Of a stretch of DNA of 64,000 nucleotides, positions 14,840 through 26,200 are shown in pieces (position 1 is the first letter of the stretch; every line of letters begins with the position of its first letter). Where the stretch lies: positions 2,334,234 to 2,398,233 of the forward strand of contig JAEHOE010000004.1 of NCBI GenBank assembly GCA_016858145.1, written 5' to 3'. The position numbers and the translations under genes are program-made. The DNA comes from Edaphochlamys debaryana (lineage: Eukaryota > Chlorophyta > Chlorophyceae > Chlamydomonadales). The notes beneath the pieces are model-generated. The model searched no databases. It saw nothing but the letters and a program-made list of their open reading frames with translations, and was not told the origin of the DNA.

Positions 14840-17800
14840 TGTCAAGTGCAAGGGCACTGAGTTGCGGCTGGCGGATTGCACCATGCATGAGACTACCTGG
14901 GCCAAGCACACGTGCTCGCACTGGGAGGACGCAGGTGGGGGCCGTCCGCGCTGAGTTTTGCATGCATGCATGCCGCAATCAGACTTAAGACTTGCATTAC
15001 TAAGGTTTGTAAACGTGGGTTCGCGTACAGGTAGGGTTGCTTCCTGCTGCTGCGTGCGCGCTCAGCCAGGGCAGCCCCACCCCACTCATCGAAGTCATGC
15101 CCGCCCTGTGTTGGCTCACCCTGACCTGGCTACAGGTGTGACGTGCTTCAAGTGCCCTGGCTGTCCTGCGGAAGGCGCGTCACGCCTGCTCGGCAGCCGC
15201 GCCTCGCCCCTCCTCATCCAAACAACGCGGGGTATCAAACCCTTGTGGACCGCTGGGCGTGTTGGGGTAAGCCAACCGCTGGTCGTTTCGTTTGTGCTTG
15301 TTTCGGCCAGGTGATAATAATATTGACGAGGGGGCGTTTCTCCCTGCCGCTCCATCCGTCCCCCCACAGGTCTGGCACAACCTGAACTGGGGCACTGCGT
15401 GCGGCGACTCGTGGCACCGGGTCAACTCGGACGTGTTCTGTCGGAGCATCGGCTTCCACGCTGGCTGCGCGATAGACCCCAGAGCCATGAACGGTACCCA
15501 GGTGGGCGCCGTACCGCTGGGTGTCCGGCTAGATAGTCCGGCAGGAAGAAGCTGGGGTGCCAGCTGGATGCAGAAGGACATTGGCCCCTTCCTACCGCTC
15601 CCACCGTGCGGCTCCCACGCCCTGTGCGCCCCCTTTCCCCTCATATCCTCAGGAACCGGCATGCACTGCTGCCAACCTGGCGGCGCTCGTGGCCCCTCCG
15701 ATCAATAACCCCATCTGGCTTGACAATGTGAGGCAAGGGCTCTGTCTGCTGTGCATTCATTCTCTCTGGGGATCCCTGCTTATGCTGTGCTTCGGCTCAC
15801 CGCAATTCCGCAAGGCTGAGCTTCTTTTGCCTGACCCCTCTGGCGGTTGGCCCGGCCCCGAACCATCCCACGCCCAGGTCGATTGCTACGGCGACGAGCC
15901 CAATCACGCTCGCTGCGAATGCAACTCCTGGGGGTACCACGACTGCACCCACGGGCAAGACGTCCACCTCAAGTGCATAAACTTCGTAAACGGTGAGGCT
16001 AGAAGCGGTAGCGGCGGGGGCGGGCGCCAAGCTTGCCAAGCCTCCCACGGGTACCGGTCTGAGGCTTGGACCTGGCACGCGAGTGGAGTCCTACCCCCCG
16101 GTCCCACCCTGACCCCGTCGCCTTGTCACTGGGGGTGAATCCACCGACCAGCCTTGAACTGAAGGCCAAGCCCCCGTCACGCACCCTGTCCACTCCATCC
16201 GCCTAGCTGACTGACCACCGTGCACTGGCCTATCCACAGGAACGCTGCGGCTGGTGGACGGCTACCCCAACCAGCAGGTCCGGGGTGCCTCCGCCACCGG
16301 GCGGCTGGAGGTCCTCAGCAACGGGGTCTTCTCCAGCTTCTGCCGAACGGGCTTCACCAACCAGACGGCCCGCGTCGCCTGCCGCTCTCTGGGCTGGGTC
16401 GAGGGCAGGGCGGCAAACAACACGCTCGAGTTCCCGGCGCCGCTGGGCGTGCCGGCCTTTACTAAGGTGGGTGCATGCGGCTAGCTGCTATCCAATCGCA
16501 CGTGTCGGCGACTGCGAGACGCGGGCAGACCGGTTATCGGGAGTATCGGGAGGTATGGAGATAGACCCCTCCGACCCGTTCTGTGCGTCCCGACTCGCCC
16601 GGCCCCGACCTGCAGGTGCTCAGCTGCACAGGGCTGGAGGCTTCTCTGGAGGCCTGTCCCTCGACCCCAGCGGGGGGCTGCCTAGGTGGACGCAGCTCCT
16701 ACGTGCAGCTCTGGTGCTACAGTGAGTACGGCAGCCTGCACGTGCCGTGCACTACTGTGTGACGCGTGCTGTCTGCGTCTGCGCTTTCAATGTGTTTTTC
16801 GACCCCTATTACCCCTATATGTGTGTGCGTGTCCCATCCGCCCAGACCCGTCGCCGCCTCCGCCCCGGCCGCCTCCGCCGAAGGTAAGCCCTGGCAAGCA
16901 CGCACAACTCCCTGCCCCTATCTGGACTGAGGGCGAGCTCCCTCGACGCATGTCCTGACTTCGTGATCGCTTGCCTCCTACCCGCTGCCGCAGCCTCCAC
17001 GCCCGCCCACGCCCCCAAGCCCGCGGCCGCCCAAGCCGCCGGTGCCGCGGCCGCCGCCCAGCCCTCGTCCTCCCAGCCCTCCCAAGCCCCCAGCACCCCA
17101 ACCGCCCAGCCCTGTGCCCAAGCGCCAGCCCCCTAGACCGTCGCCTCGTCCCCCGCTTCCCCGTCCGCCTCGGCCCCCACAACCCCCCCTACCCCCCCGG
17201 CCGCCCCGCCCAAGTGCGTGCGTCGACTGCCTCGCCAGCCACAGAGCATTGGGCTGCCTCAGGACGTTCGTCAGTAACGCTATTGTTGCAACTCCTGTGC
17301 AGGTTGGAATATCGGCTGGGTGGATGTAGGACCCTACGGCTCGACGGCCGGCGGTTCCCGCTGGGATGACATCGACTACATGGAGTACGGTTTCCCTCCC
17401 GACAGTGGTCTCTACAACCGAAGTGAGCACACATCGAAGCCAGGACGAGGCCACAATGAACTTGCGTTTCTACCATTGCATGCATGCATGTACGCGTGCT
17501 GCACTCACACGCTTTGCCTTGTGCGTGCTCCCTGCAGTCACGCAGATTGCCTGGCGCTCCACCGGCGAATGGATTTACGCCATCCGGGTCCGTTACGGCG
17601 CAGTGGATGCTCCATGGCATGGCGGCGATGACGGGGGCCTCCTTCCCCTTAACACCGTGGATATGTTCTATGATGAGGATATCATACAGTACCAGGTCAC
17701 AGTGTAGCATACGTCGCGTTCACCTCTCAATACCGGACCTTCTACATCGGTACACCGCAATTAGATGGTACCCCAGGGTACCTATCCGATTCAGCAAATC

Positions 17801-17931
17801 GTATAGAGGACTACACTAGTTTCAAGTCGCGCCGCCTCGTGACGATAACGGGCACCACCAGCACAGCTTACACAGCTGATAACTCCAGCTATCTTACGTC
17901 TCTTACATTTAGATGGGGTTGGTTCAGTTGA
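14840..17931 (+). CDS. SRCR-rich protein with Pro-rich linker and jacalin-like lectin domain (spliced; 5' end missing)
   Basis: Exons read by eye: 14840-14934, 15136-15266, 15370-15501, 15653-15727, 15878-15991, 16240-16466, 16616-16721, 16846-16883, 16994-17213, 17303-17422, 17538 to 17707 or 17931. They splice in consistent phase. They encode the C-terminal half of one SRCR domain (KCKGTELRLADC...HTCSHWEDAG), a second SRCR (WGTACGDSW...FCRSIGFHAG...DCYGDEPNHARC...HDCTHGQD), a third (TLRLVDGY...GRLEVLSNGV...CRSLGWVEG...LSCTGLEASLEAC), a Pro-rich linker and a jacalin-like domain (VGPYGSTAGGSRWDDIDYME, then IYAIRVRYG). SRCR and jacalin-like domains bind protein or sugar ligands outside the cell, so a secreted or cell-wall role is likely. 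No signal peptide is visible. After TAG at 17707 the lectin strands continue in another frame (YVAFTSQYRTFYIG; LVTITGTTST) to TGA at 17931, so a one-base shift near 17690-17705 is likely. Confidence 0.75.
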
Positions 17932-19010
17932 GGCGAGGCGGGCGGGGGGGTGCAGTTACCAGGGGTTGCCCTAGCATGCACGATGATTGGGGGTAAACCA
18001 CTGAACGGCGCAGCTGGAGGCTTGCCCCTGTAATAGGCAATTTGAGCGAGGCTGTTACAAGGGCACCCGCGAGGTATGGACAGAAGGGGGCGACGGGCCG
18101 GAAGTGCCAACGGGGTGTGCGTGGCCACGGGGGGAGGCCACGGGGGGAGGCTAACGGGGTGAGGCCGCATGTGTTCGGGCACGCGTGTCTGGTTGCCGGC
18201 TCCGCAGTTGTCCACGTTCTCCTAGCACCATGTGAGTTCCTAGCACAACATCAAACGTACGTCGTGAAGCGAGGAGCGCGGAAGCACACTGGCGCAGATC
18301 AAGTGGTCGGAGCATTGCTTCAGCAGAGTGCACCGCATGATAAGGAACTAGGGCAATTCAGGTGAAAGCGCTGTGTTGGCGCTCTGTCATTTTAGTATTG
18401 GCTGGTTCAGTTGATTGCCGTACGGGTTCAGCGGCTGCGGGAACTTACAGCTACCCCCCGGCAGCTGGGAACGGGGATATATAATTGGATTGATTGGCAC
18501 CGTGTCATGCATCCTTGCGGGGTTGGGCATGGAGGGGCCACCCGCGGGGGCCAGCCACCGGTTGGCAGCGGGTGCAGGGGGGCTACCTCGTAAAGGTCTG
18601 AGCTGCAGTCGGTTGTGTGGGGCGAGCGGGTCGGGAGAGATCGGTCAAGTGCTGTACGGCGGCTGTGCACGTGCGTGGTGGATGCTGGAGTGGAGGCTGG
18701 TACTATATCGAGAGTGGGGCGGCGAACTCTGCCCTCCCCGTCCTGTAGGGTGGCCTGGGGATCAGCCGTTGTCGTGCCTTCGTGCCTTGTCTAGTAACGT
18801 CCCATTGTCTCCGGACGTCCCATTGTCATCACGGGTCCAGCGAGCCGCAAAGCCGTCGCCGTCCTAGACGCAACCAACCTCTGAGTTTGGAGCTGAGGCC
18901 GACTCTCAGCAGGGCGTTGTGAGCTGGGCGTGTGGCGGACCGGGGCGAAGTAGAGCGCGCGCCGCGCGGTTTCCCCCCGCCCCCGACCGCGTTTGCTGCA
19001 GTCAGCCGTC
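17932..19010. other. Intergenic, no gene recognised
   Basis: GC-rich sequence with short frames only and none with a domain. It may hold the 3' UTR of the SRCR gene and the promoter of the next gene. Confidence 0.4.
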
Positions 19011-19017
19011 GAGCGCC

Positions 19018-20787
19018 ATGCGGCTGCGGCAGGCGGAAGCCTTTGCTGCGCTGGAGCTCCAGGCAAGCGAGGGAGCGGCGGGAGGGGGGAGCGAGGGCCG
19101 GCGATTGGTTCGCGCGCGCTCCGCTGCAGTGGCTGCGCGAGTAGCGGCGCGAGGGTGTGGCAGTAGAGATGGCCATCCGACCCACCGAGCCGGGGGCTGG
19201 CGGCGGCGGCGGCGGCGGCGCCTGGCAGACCCTCCGGCCGGCCAAGGGCGAGACGCTTGTAGTGGCACCGGGGCTCAAGCCAGGTGCGTGCTTGAAAGCA
19301 CAGTTGTGGGAAGGGCTAAAGATATGTAAACAGCCCTCTCCGGAGGGGTTTGAGATTATCTCTCTGCTGCGAAGTCCACACCCTGGCCTTCCCTTTCGTT
19401 TAACCAACCCACCGCTGCACCCCCCCTTCCGCTTGCCCCCCCTTCCCTTCACTGTCAAGTGTCCTCTTCCCACACCTGACTCCCCACCCCAGGGACGCCG
19501 TACCAGGTCCGGGCCCGCCTGGGCCTGGCGGGTGCCCACACCTGGAGCGGGTCCACGGACTGGCGGCCCTGGGGCCCGCACGTGACCTTTGCAACCAGCC
19601 CCGGGCCCGGGGCGGGCCCCGCCCGTGCGCCAGCCCCTGCCTCCGTCAACCGAGCCCCGAGAGCCTCAGGGCTCTGAGGAGGGGTTTGAGGAGGCCGAGG
19701 AGGAGGGCGCGGACGCGGGCAACGGAGAGGGGGAGGACGGCGATGACGGGGAGGAGGATGGGGAGGCTGCCGCGGGGGGCAGACGACGACGGCGAAAGCA
19801 CCGAAGGGGAGGATGTGGACGCGGCGGAGGCGGGTGAGGAGGCAGAGGAGGGCGCATCAGATCCCTCCACGCCGCCGACGCCCTCCCCATCCCAGTCCCC
19901 GCGTCGGCCGGGTGCCGGTCTTCCTCCGAAGCCCGCCACTCCCGGCGGCGCCTCCAGCGGCAGCAGCGGCGCCAGGGCCAGCGGCGGCAGCAGCGGCGGC
20001 AAGGCAACCGGCGGCGGCAGGGTTGCAGGCAGGGGCGGTGTCGGGGTAGCTGGAGGGGGCCATCAGGGCCCCGGACAGTTTGGCGGCTCGGGACCGCGTC
20101 CCGGACAGGGTTCCGGACATTGCGGCGGCTGGAGGCCGCGTCGCGGGGAGGGGCAGGGGCAGAGGTGGGGGCAGGGCCGGAGGCCGGAGCGGCCGCGACG
20201 CTGGTGCGGGGCGCGGGGGCGCTAACGGTGGCTGCGGCGGCCTTCCCGACTCCCCCGGCAGCCCCACGGGCGGTGCGGCGGTGGCGGCGGCGGCAGCGGC
20301 GCCCAGCGCCGCGCGTGAGGCGGTGGCGGCGGCGCTGGCGCCGGGTCGCGGTACTGGGGCCGTCCACGAATCCGCGGTGGCGGCGGAAGCGGGGGGTCGG
20401 GGCCGGGGGCGAGGGCGGAGCCCGCAGCCGGGCTTCAAGCTGCGGACGCAGGACTGCCGGTGAGAGGGGGCCCGAGGGAGCGAGTGAGGTCTGCAGGCTG
20501 GGGTAAAACCTCCCTGCGTGGTGCGTGCCCCCCGCCTGCAACACTTGATCAAGCCATTCCTCACACGGCCCGAGGGTACCGGCACCCGCATTTCCAAGCA
20601 CCCGCCGTCCGTCCCTGCCCTCCCTGTGCCATCCAGGCACTGGCTGCGGAGCCACTGCGCGATGGGGAGGGCCTGCGCCTTCCTGCACGACCCCTCCAAG
20701 CGGGGCAGCGCGCGGCAGGCACGGCAGCAGCAGGGCCCGGAGGCGGGGCTCGCCGGGTCTGGGCAGGCGCCGCGTGAGGAGGAGTAG
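19018..20787 (+). CDS. FN3-domain / Gly-rich / CCCH zinc-finger protein (spliced)
   Basis: A fibronectin type III domain spans two exons: up to ~19283 (VEMAIRPTEPGAGGGG, then TLVVAPGLKPG) and from 19495 (TPYQVRARLGLAGAHTWSGS, then HVTFATSP). The GLKPG-TPYQVRAR junction is the typical FN3 E-F region. Next comes acidic low complexity (19670-19860), then Gly/Arg/Ala-rich sequence whose frame cannot be fixed with certainty. The end is clear: an exon to 20459 (FKLRTQDC) splices over 20460-20636 to HWLRSHCAMGRACAFLHDPS, giving C-x7-C-x5-C-x3-H, a CCCH zinc finger, and stops at 20787 (PREEE). CCCH fingers usually bind RNA; with RGRGRGGG stretches an RNA-related role is likely. The start is uncertain: an ATG at 19018 is one candidate, with an unusual GC donor. 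Confidence 0.6.
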
Positions 20788-23266
20788 GGCTAGGGCAGGG
20801 GCCGACGAACGTGGGGTCGGGGAAACAAGTCCTCTCGAGGGCAGAGCTTGCAAGCGGGGGTTGTGATGCTGTCGTGCACACTAGCTAAGCATGTGCAGTG
20901 GGGGCCGAGTGCGGCGGGCGAGGCCTGAGTACGGTATGGCAGACACGGCAGGAAGCGGCCAGTTGATCAGTACGGTAACAAGGACGTGCGGAATAGCCAG
21001 ATAGGGCAAGCGACACACCGCGCGCGTTGGGGCTTTGGTTGCCTCAGCCCCTTGTATACATGCAGTGTAGGCCAGGTGTGGGGGCAGATGAACGACGGAA
21101 GGATAGGAGCGAGGAGGCAGTTAAGGCAGGCGAACTCAGCCCCTGCGCTCCCGATCTGCGGACAGCACAGCTGTTATGGCAACCCCCACCCCACAAACAG
21201 GGGGGGGGGCAGGGGGGGCGGGGCACTGCAGGGGTTGCTGTCGTCAAGTGCTCTGCGGGGCCGACACGCTTCTGCCGATCCACTGCGACTTGTCGCGATC
21301 GCGTCGCTGATGCCCAGTGTCATTGAAGCGACCACAGGCGCAGCCCGGAAGCGCTGGGGCGCGACGATTCCCACCATGTAACACACACTTTTCAGAGCTA
21401 GGCCGCTCGCGTAACCGCGCAGCACATCTTGAACAGCGTAGCGCGATGGAGACACTAGTCGTGAGAAACGGTGCTCCCAAACCGAGGCCGAACATCAGTC
21501 GCTCTTGCTCTTGCGCTGCCCTCGCGACCTCGCAGTCGCTGCATGGTGTAGATCAGCCATCCATGTAATTACTGAAGCTAGTGGCAGGCTGCGGGAGGCC
21601 CGCGCGCCGGAGCACGCCCCCCAGATCGCGAGGGCACCAAGGCGCGCTTCCTCCAGGGCACGAGCCTGCTCGAGAAAATGAGATCAGCTATAGCGGGCAT
21701 ATTCAGCTACCGCACGCACGCATCGGCAGGGCGCGAGAGGCCCGCAAACCCCCGAATTCTGTGCGTGTACATTTTTTTCACAGCGTCCTTAGATATGGGG
21801 CGAAAGAGGGGCGGGTGAGGGCAGCGGGGGGTAGCCGACGTCTCGTGGAACTGGGGTGTTCCTACCTGCTTTCTCCTGAACGCAATTGGGTAGTGGCTCC
21901 GTAGGCGCACGGCCACAGTGCGCGGGCTTGGGGCACCCCACGCCACGCGGCCGGCCACTTGGAGCGCGGGGTCAGTTCCCTGAGCTCCGCTTAGGCATCG
22001 CTGCAGGCATATGTAACTAGGCGTAGTTGCTCCGTGCATACTGCAGCCTTCGCAGACCGCGACAGCTGTCGATTGTCGAGGCCGTGGTGAATGCGGGCAA
22101 CCCGTTGAACTACAACAATACACAAACTGCTTTTCTACAGCGTGGACGTGATTAACGCGTGCCGCACCAAGCCTTGACAGTCACTCTGGAGTCGGGGTTG
22201 TGCTGGTCCCCAGCACGTTCACACCAGCAACAACAATGCCTACTAGTAACCTACCTGATTGAAACGTAATTAGCAAAGGCCGTGAGGATCGGCCGTGCCT
22301 GAGAAGAGCCTGCGCGAGGATGCGCTGCAGTGGCACGCGTGCCCCTAGCTTCAAGAGCGGCGGATGGTCGCCATAGGTAGGAATGAAAGGCCACGGCTGC
22401 TCGTGTTGCGTGTTGCAACCCGCTACGCTGGCCCATCCTCGTTTATCCCGCCCTCCAACCCCTGAACGCTCGCGACAGGATTGGAATAGCCTAGCAATCG
22501 ATGGATCCTGCTGCTCAGCGTCTGACGAGGCGCGCGCTGTGCCCCCCACTCGCGGGCGGTCCAGCCTTGGCGACCGCGGCGGGCGCGCCCCGCTGCGGCT
22601 TGGATGGGCATGCCGGCGCGGAGGCTACCGTCCTCACTCCTCTCGCTGGTGTATGGGGGCTTGCCGGCGGTCGGTGGGCCAGCACTGGACGGGCCCTGCT
22701 GCTGCTTGGAGGACGGCTGGCGCGTGGGGGCTTGACGGGGCAAGCACTGGGCAGGCCCTGCTGCTGCAAGCTGCTGCTGCTTGAATGGGCGCGCGGGCGC
22801 GGAGACTGTGCTGGCGTACGGGGCCTTGGCGACGCGGGGCAGGCACTCGGCTTGCCCTGCTGCGGCTTTGGCGCGCAAGCGCCACGGTTGCGCCCCCATG
22901 CTCTCTCCGCTGGCGTGTGGGGGCTTGGCGACGGCGGGGCGTTCTCTTCCCGCTGGCTCCTCCTGTGGCACACGCCGGAATGCCGGTGATGCATCGGCGG
23001 ACCCTGCTGTCTGCAGGTAGGGCTGGGGCCGTCCGCGTCGAACCCCGTCGGTGCTGTGCCAAAACCTGGCGGGAAAGGTGCCAGTCCGACGACTCATTTA
23101 TGTAGTTATTAACTGCCCCTCTGCAGTTGTTTCGTGCGCGCGACAAGCGTGAGGCCAACGCGAGCGCAATTGAACACAAAAGCGAGTACGAGTGTGCACC
23201 ATTGTATGGTTGGCATAACCGCGCGGACCGCCTTCTCATGTCGAACATTAGCTAGATGGTGTAAGC
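20788..23266. other. Intergenic, with low-complexity repeats at 22.5-23.0 kb
   Basis: No domain was found in any frame. Between about 22530 and 22990 the sequence is built from loosely repeated GC-rich units (GGGGCTTG, GCACTGG, GCCCTGCTGCTGC) that keep several frames open on both strands. Long frames there have skewed Ala/Pro/Arg/Gln composition and look like by-products of the repeats. A poly-G run lies at about 21200. Confidence 0.45.
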
Positions 23267-26200
23267 ATGTCTAACAGCAGCGAAGGCGCACGACCGCGTT
23301 ACGTCGCACGTGCCCTAGTCGGCCTCGTTCTTCTCGCGGGCGCCGCGACCGCCTTTGACGAATGCTCTGCTTGGTTTGCCGCTAAGGCTGAAGGGAGAAT
23401 CGACCCGTATGCTGAGCTCTACTGGCGAGTCAGGCGCACCTTCGGACTGCCGCACAATCAACTCTGCTTGGCCCAACACGCCTGAACCCGGCGCTGTTCT
23501 CCCTCTGAAGGGTCACTGTTGGACCTTCACGCCTTGGAGCAAATGCGACTGACGCGTAGCGGCTTAAGCTGCTGAACGTATCCAAGTCCTGGACAAATTG
23601 CGGACCGCCCGCGCCGGACGTCGTCAGCCAGTGAGCACAGCAGCAGAGCGCATATAACGCATCAGCAATGGCCAATGCAAATAGCTGGGGGTAGGACCCT
23701 TGCGCATAGTAAGACTTCCCACTAGAGCTGAGCGGCTCGTGGGCGGGCCTCGTGGGCCTGCCCGCTGCAGGTCCGCACCCCGCCGCCCGCGCCCCCGGGC
23801 CCCCGCCTGCCTCCGGTCACCCTGCTGCGCCGCCGCTCCCCCCCCCCCCCGCCCCCCCAGAATCTCCATCGTCTCCCTGGACACCGCGCGAAACACGCGC
23901 ATATGCAAGGTGGATATACGCACGCGTGGCGGCCAGAGCTACTCGTGGCTACTGCCCCTTCGGCGTGCCGCAAACCCTGGACCTCTTCCCGGGTGAGCCA
24001 GCCTCCCTCGGTCCAACCTATAGGGGCAGAGCATGGAGAGAGCTCGCGGGGCCAGCAGGGAGCAGAAGGTGGGTGATGCATGCGTTGCACCGCCGCCTGG
24101 TTTACCGCTTCATGCCTTTTTGCGAGCTAGCAAATAGATGAGCGGAAGGTTGGGGTGGCTTTCCTGCACGCACGCGGTTACCTATACATACCTCACCTCG
24201 TGGTTGAACCTCGCCCTGCCTGCCTTCGTCCTGCCCACCCTCTGGCAGGGGAGCGCATTCTGAAGGTCAGCCTGGCTTTCCTGGACATCCCGAAAAACAG
24301 CTTTCGCCGCAACACCGTGACCCTGGGGTCCCTGTGCCTCGTCACCACGTACGGAGGCGTGCTCCAAAGCGGCAAGGCGAGCTGCAAGACCGCACTCCCT
24401 GTGCGCGAGCCCAACTCGGGGATTCTGGCAGGCATTGGAGGCAGCACGAGGCTTGATGATACCGGCATCGAGTACGTCAGCAGCCTGTTCTTCATCTTCC
24501 ACCCCTGGCCAGGTTGGCATGCATGGGTGGCGGCAGGAGGTGTGCGGCGAGAGCTCTGCAGGGGTAACCGGCTGGCACCCTCAACGTTTGACGAAGGAGT
24601 GCTGTCAAAACGAAACTGACGCGTCCTCCGCCACTGTGCATGCCGATTTGCTTTCCCGACCGCCACAGAGAAGATCCAGTTTGCCCTCAACACGTACAAG
24701 TTCCTGGGCAAGAAGCCCCAGCAGAGCATCAGCGTGCAGGACGAGTGCCTGGGCAACAAGGCCTTCTGCAGGCGAGCACGCACACGTGGGGTTGGGGGTG
24801 TTTGTAGTGTGTGACGGGCTGCTCGTGTGAGCCTGGGAAGCGCATGGCGGCGCGCGGTTAGCCAGGGTCCGTGTGGGCGTGCGTGGGGTGGCGTGGACCT
24901 AGCCTACCTTGGGTGCTCGCCGCCGTCAGCTAGCCCCGGCCTTACGTGGCTTAAGCTATGTACCCTTTGAATGGTTGGCTGCTGCTGCGCGCGCGCGTGC
25001 CGTGCCGTGCCGCCCCCCAGGCTGGCTGAGACCGACACGCGTATGACCTGCACAATGACCGTGGAGCGCTCGGAGACCTTTTCGGTCACGTCCTCCGACA
25101 CGATGTCTCGGTCGTTCGGGGTGGCCAGCAGCAAGTCGCTGTCACAGGCCCTGACAAAGGGCAAGGAGACGGGCCTGACAACCCAGGTGCGTGCCTGCCG
25201 TAGCAGCAAGGGAGCGAGCCTGTTGGCATAGACGGCAGCACGGTACCAAGCTTGGCAGCTAGCAGTAGACCTGAGCGTGTTGGGGCTGCCTAGCTAGGGC
25301 GCCTACCGTTTTGTTTACTGGCGCAGCCCGTCTTTCAACCTCACAAACGTGTGCACCAGGTCGGCCTCACCAAGAGTGCGACGACAGGTCAGGTCACGGG
25401 GGTCAACCTGGGGCAAACGACGCAGCAGGGCGTGGAGGTGTCTGAGGGCATCACGGTGACCAAGGAGGACACCTCCTCTGTGGACATCACGGACGGCCTG
25501 TCCACGTCATCACACTGGTCGGACTCGGTCTCGGCGGGAACTACCATGTCATTTGCTAGGTGAGCCTGGAGGCACCGGATGGCACCATACTCCGAGGAGC
25601 AGTGCGGGGCGGGTGGAAAGAGAGATTACATATTGAGGGCTCAGGCGTGGGCGTAGTGGGCGAGGACGAAGGACGATTGGGTGGGGCCTGCCACGGATAC
25701 CACGGCGAGCGCTCCACCCAGCGAGCCTGAGCGAGCCTGGCTTGCACACACCGGCTCCCTAGCTACCGCGTTTCATGTCCCCGCCCTTCGTGTCCCCAGG
25801 TCTGACTCTCGTGAGACCTCCAACAGCCGAGAGCTGACCAACACCCAGGAGCTCAGCCGCGGGCGCACCCTGAGTCAGTCCTCCACGACGGGCACTTCGG
25901 ATACCATCAGCAGCGAGATTGCCAACTCGCAAGCCTTTGAGCAATCTGCAACACGGAGCAACGAGGTCACGAATATCCAGGTCTGCGGGCAGGGTTTAGT
26001 CGGCTCGATAGGGGGCGGCACCAGATACGCGGCAGCAGGGCACGGCAACCGCGCGCCAGGGTGTGAGGGTGAAACGAAACTCCCCTCAATGCTCCATGCT
26101 CCCCCCGCCCACAGGAGAACTCCGTGACCAACGGCCACACTTCGTCGACCTCGGATACCCGCTCTACGAGCTCCACCACATCCAACACCGTGGGGACGTC

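Noticed and set aside
16860..17220. A possible minus-strand Gly-rich protein
   Set aside because: It is the complement of the Pro-rich linker of the SRCR gene.
19666..20853. A 395-codon minus-strand frame and other long antisense frames over 18.8-20.9 kb
   Set aside because: They arise from very high GC and Gly/Pro/Ala-type codons. The plus strand has recognisable FN3 and CCCH motifs joined by proper splice sites, which fixes the coding strand.
22423..23248. Long overlapping frames on both strands at 22.4-23.2 kb
   Set aside because: Composition is skewed (Ala, Pro, Gln, Arg) and follows repeated GC-rich units; no domain and no splice logic.
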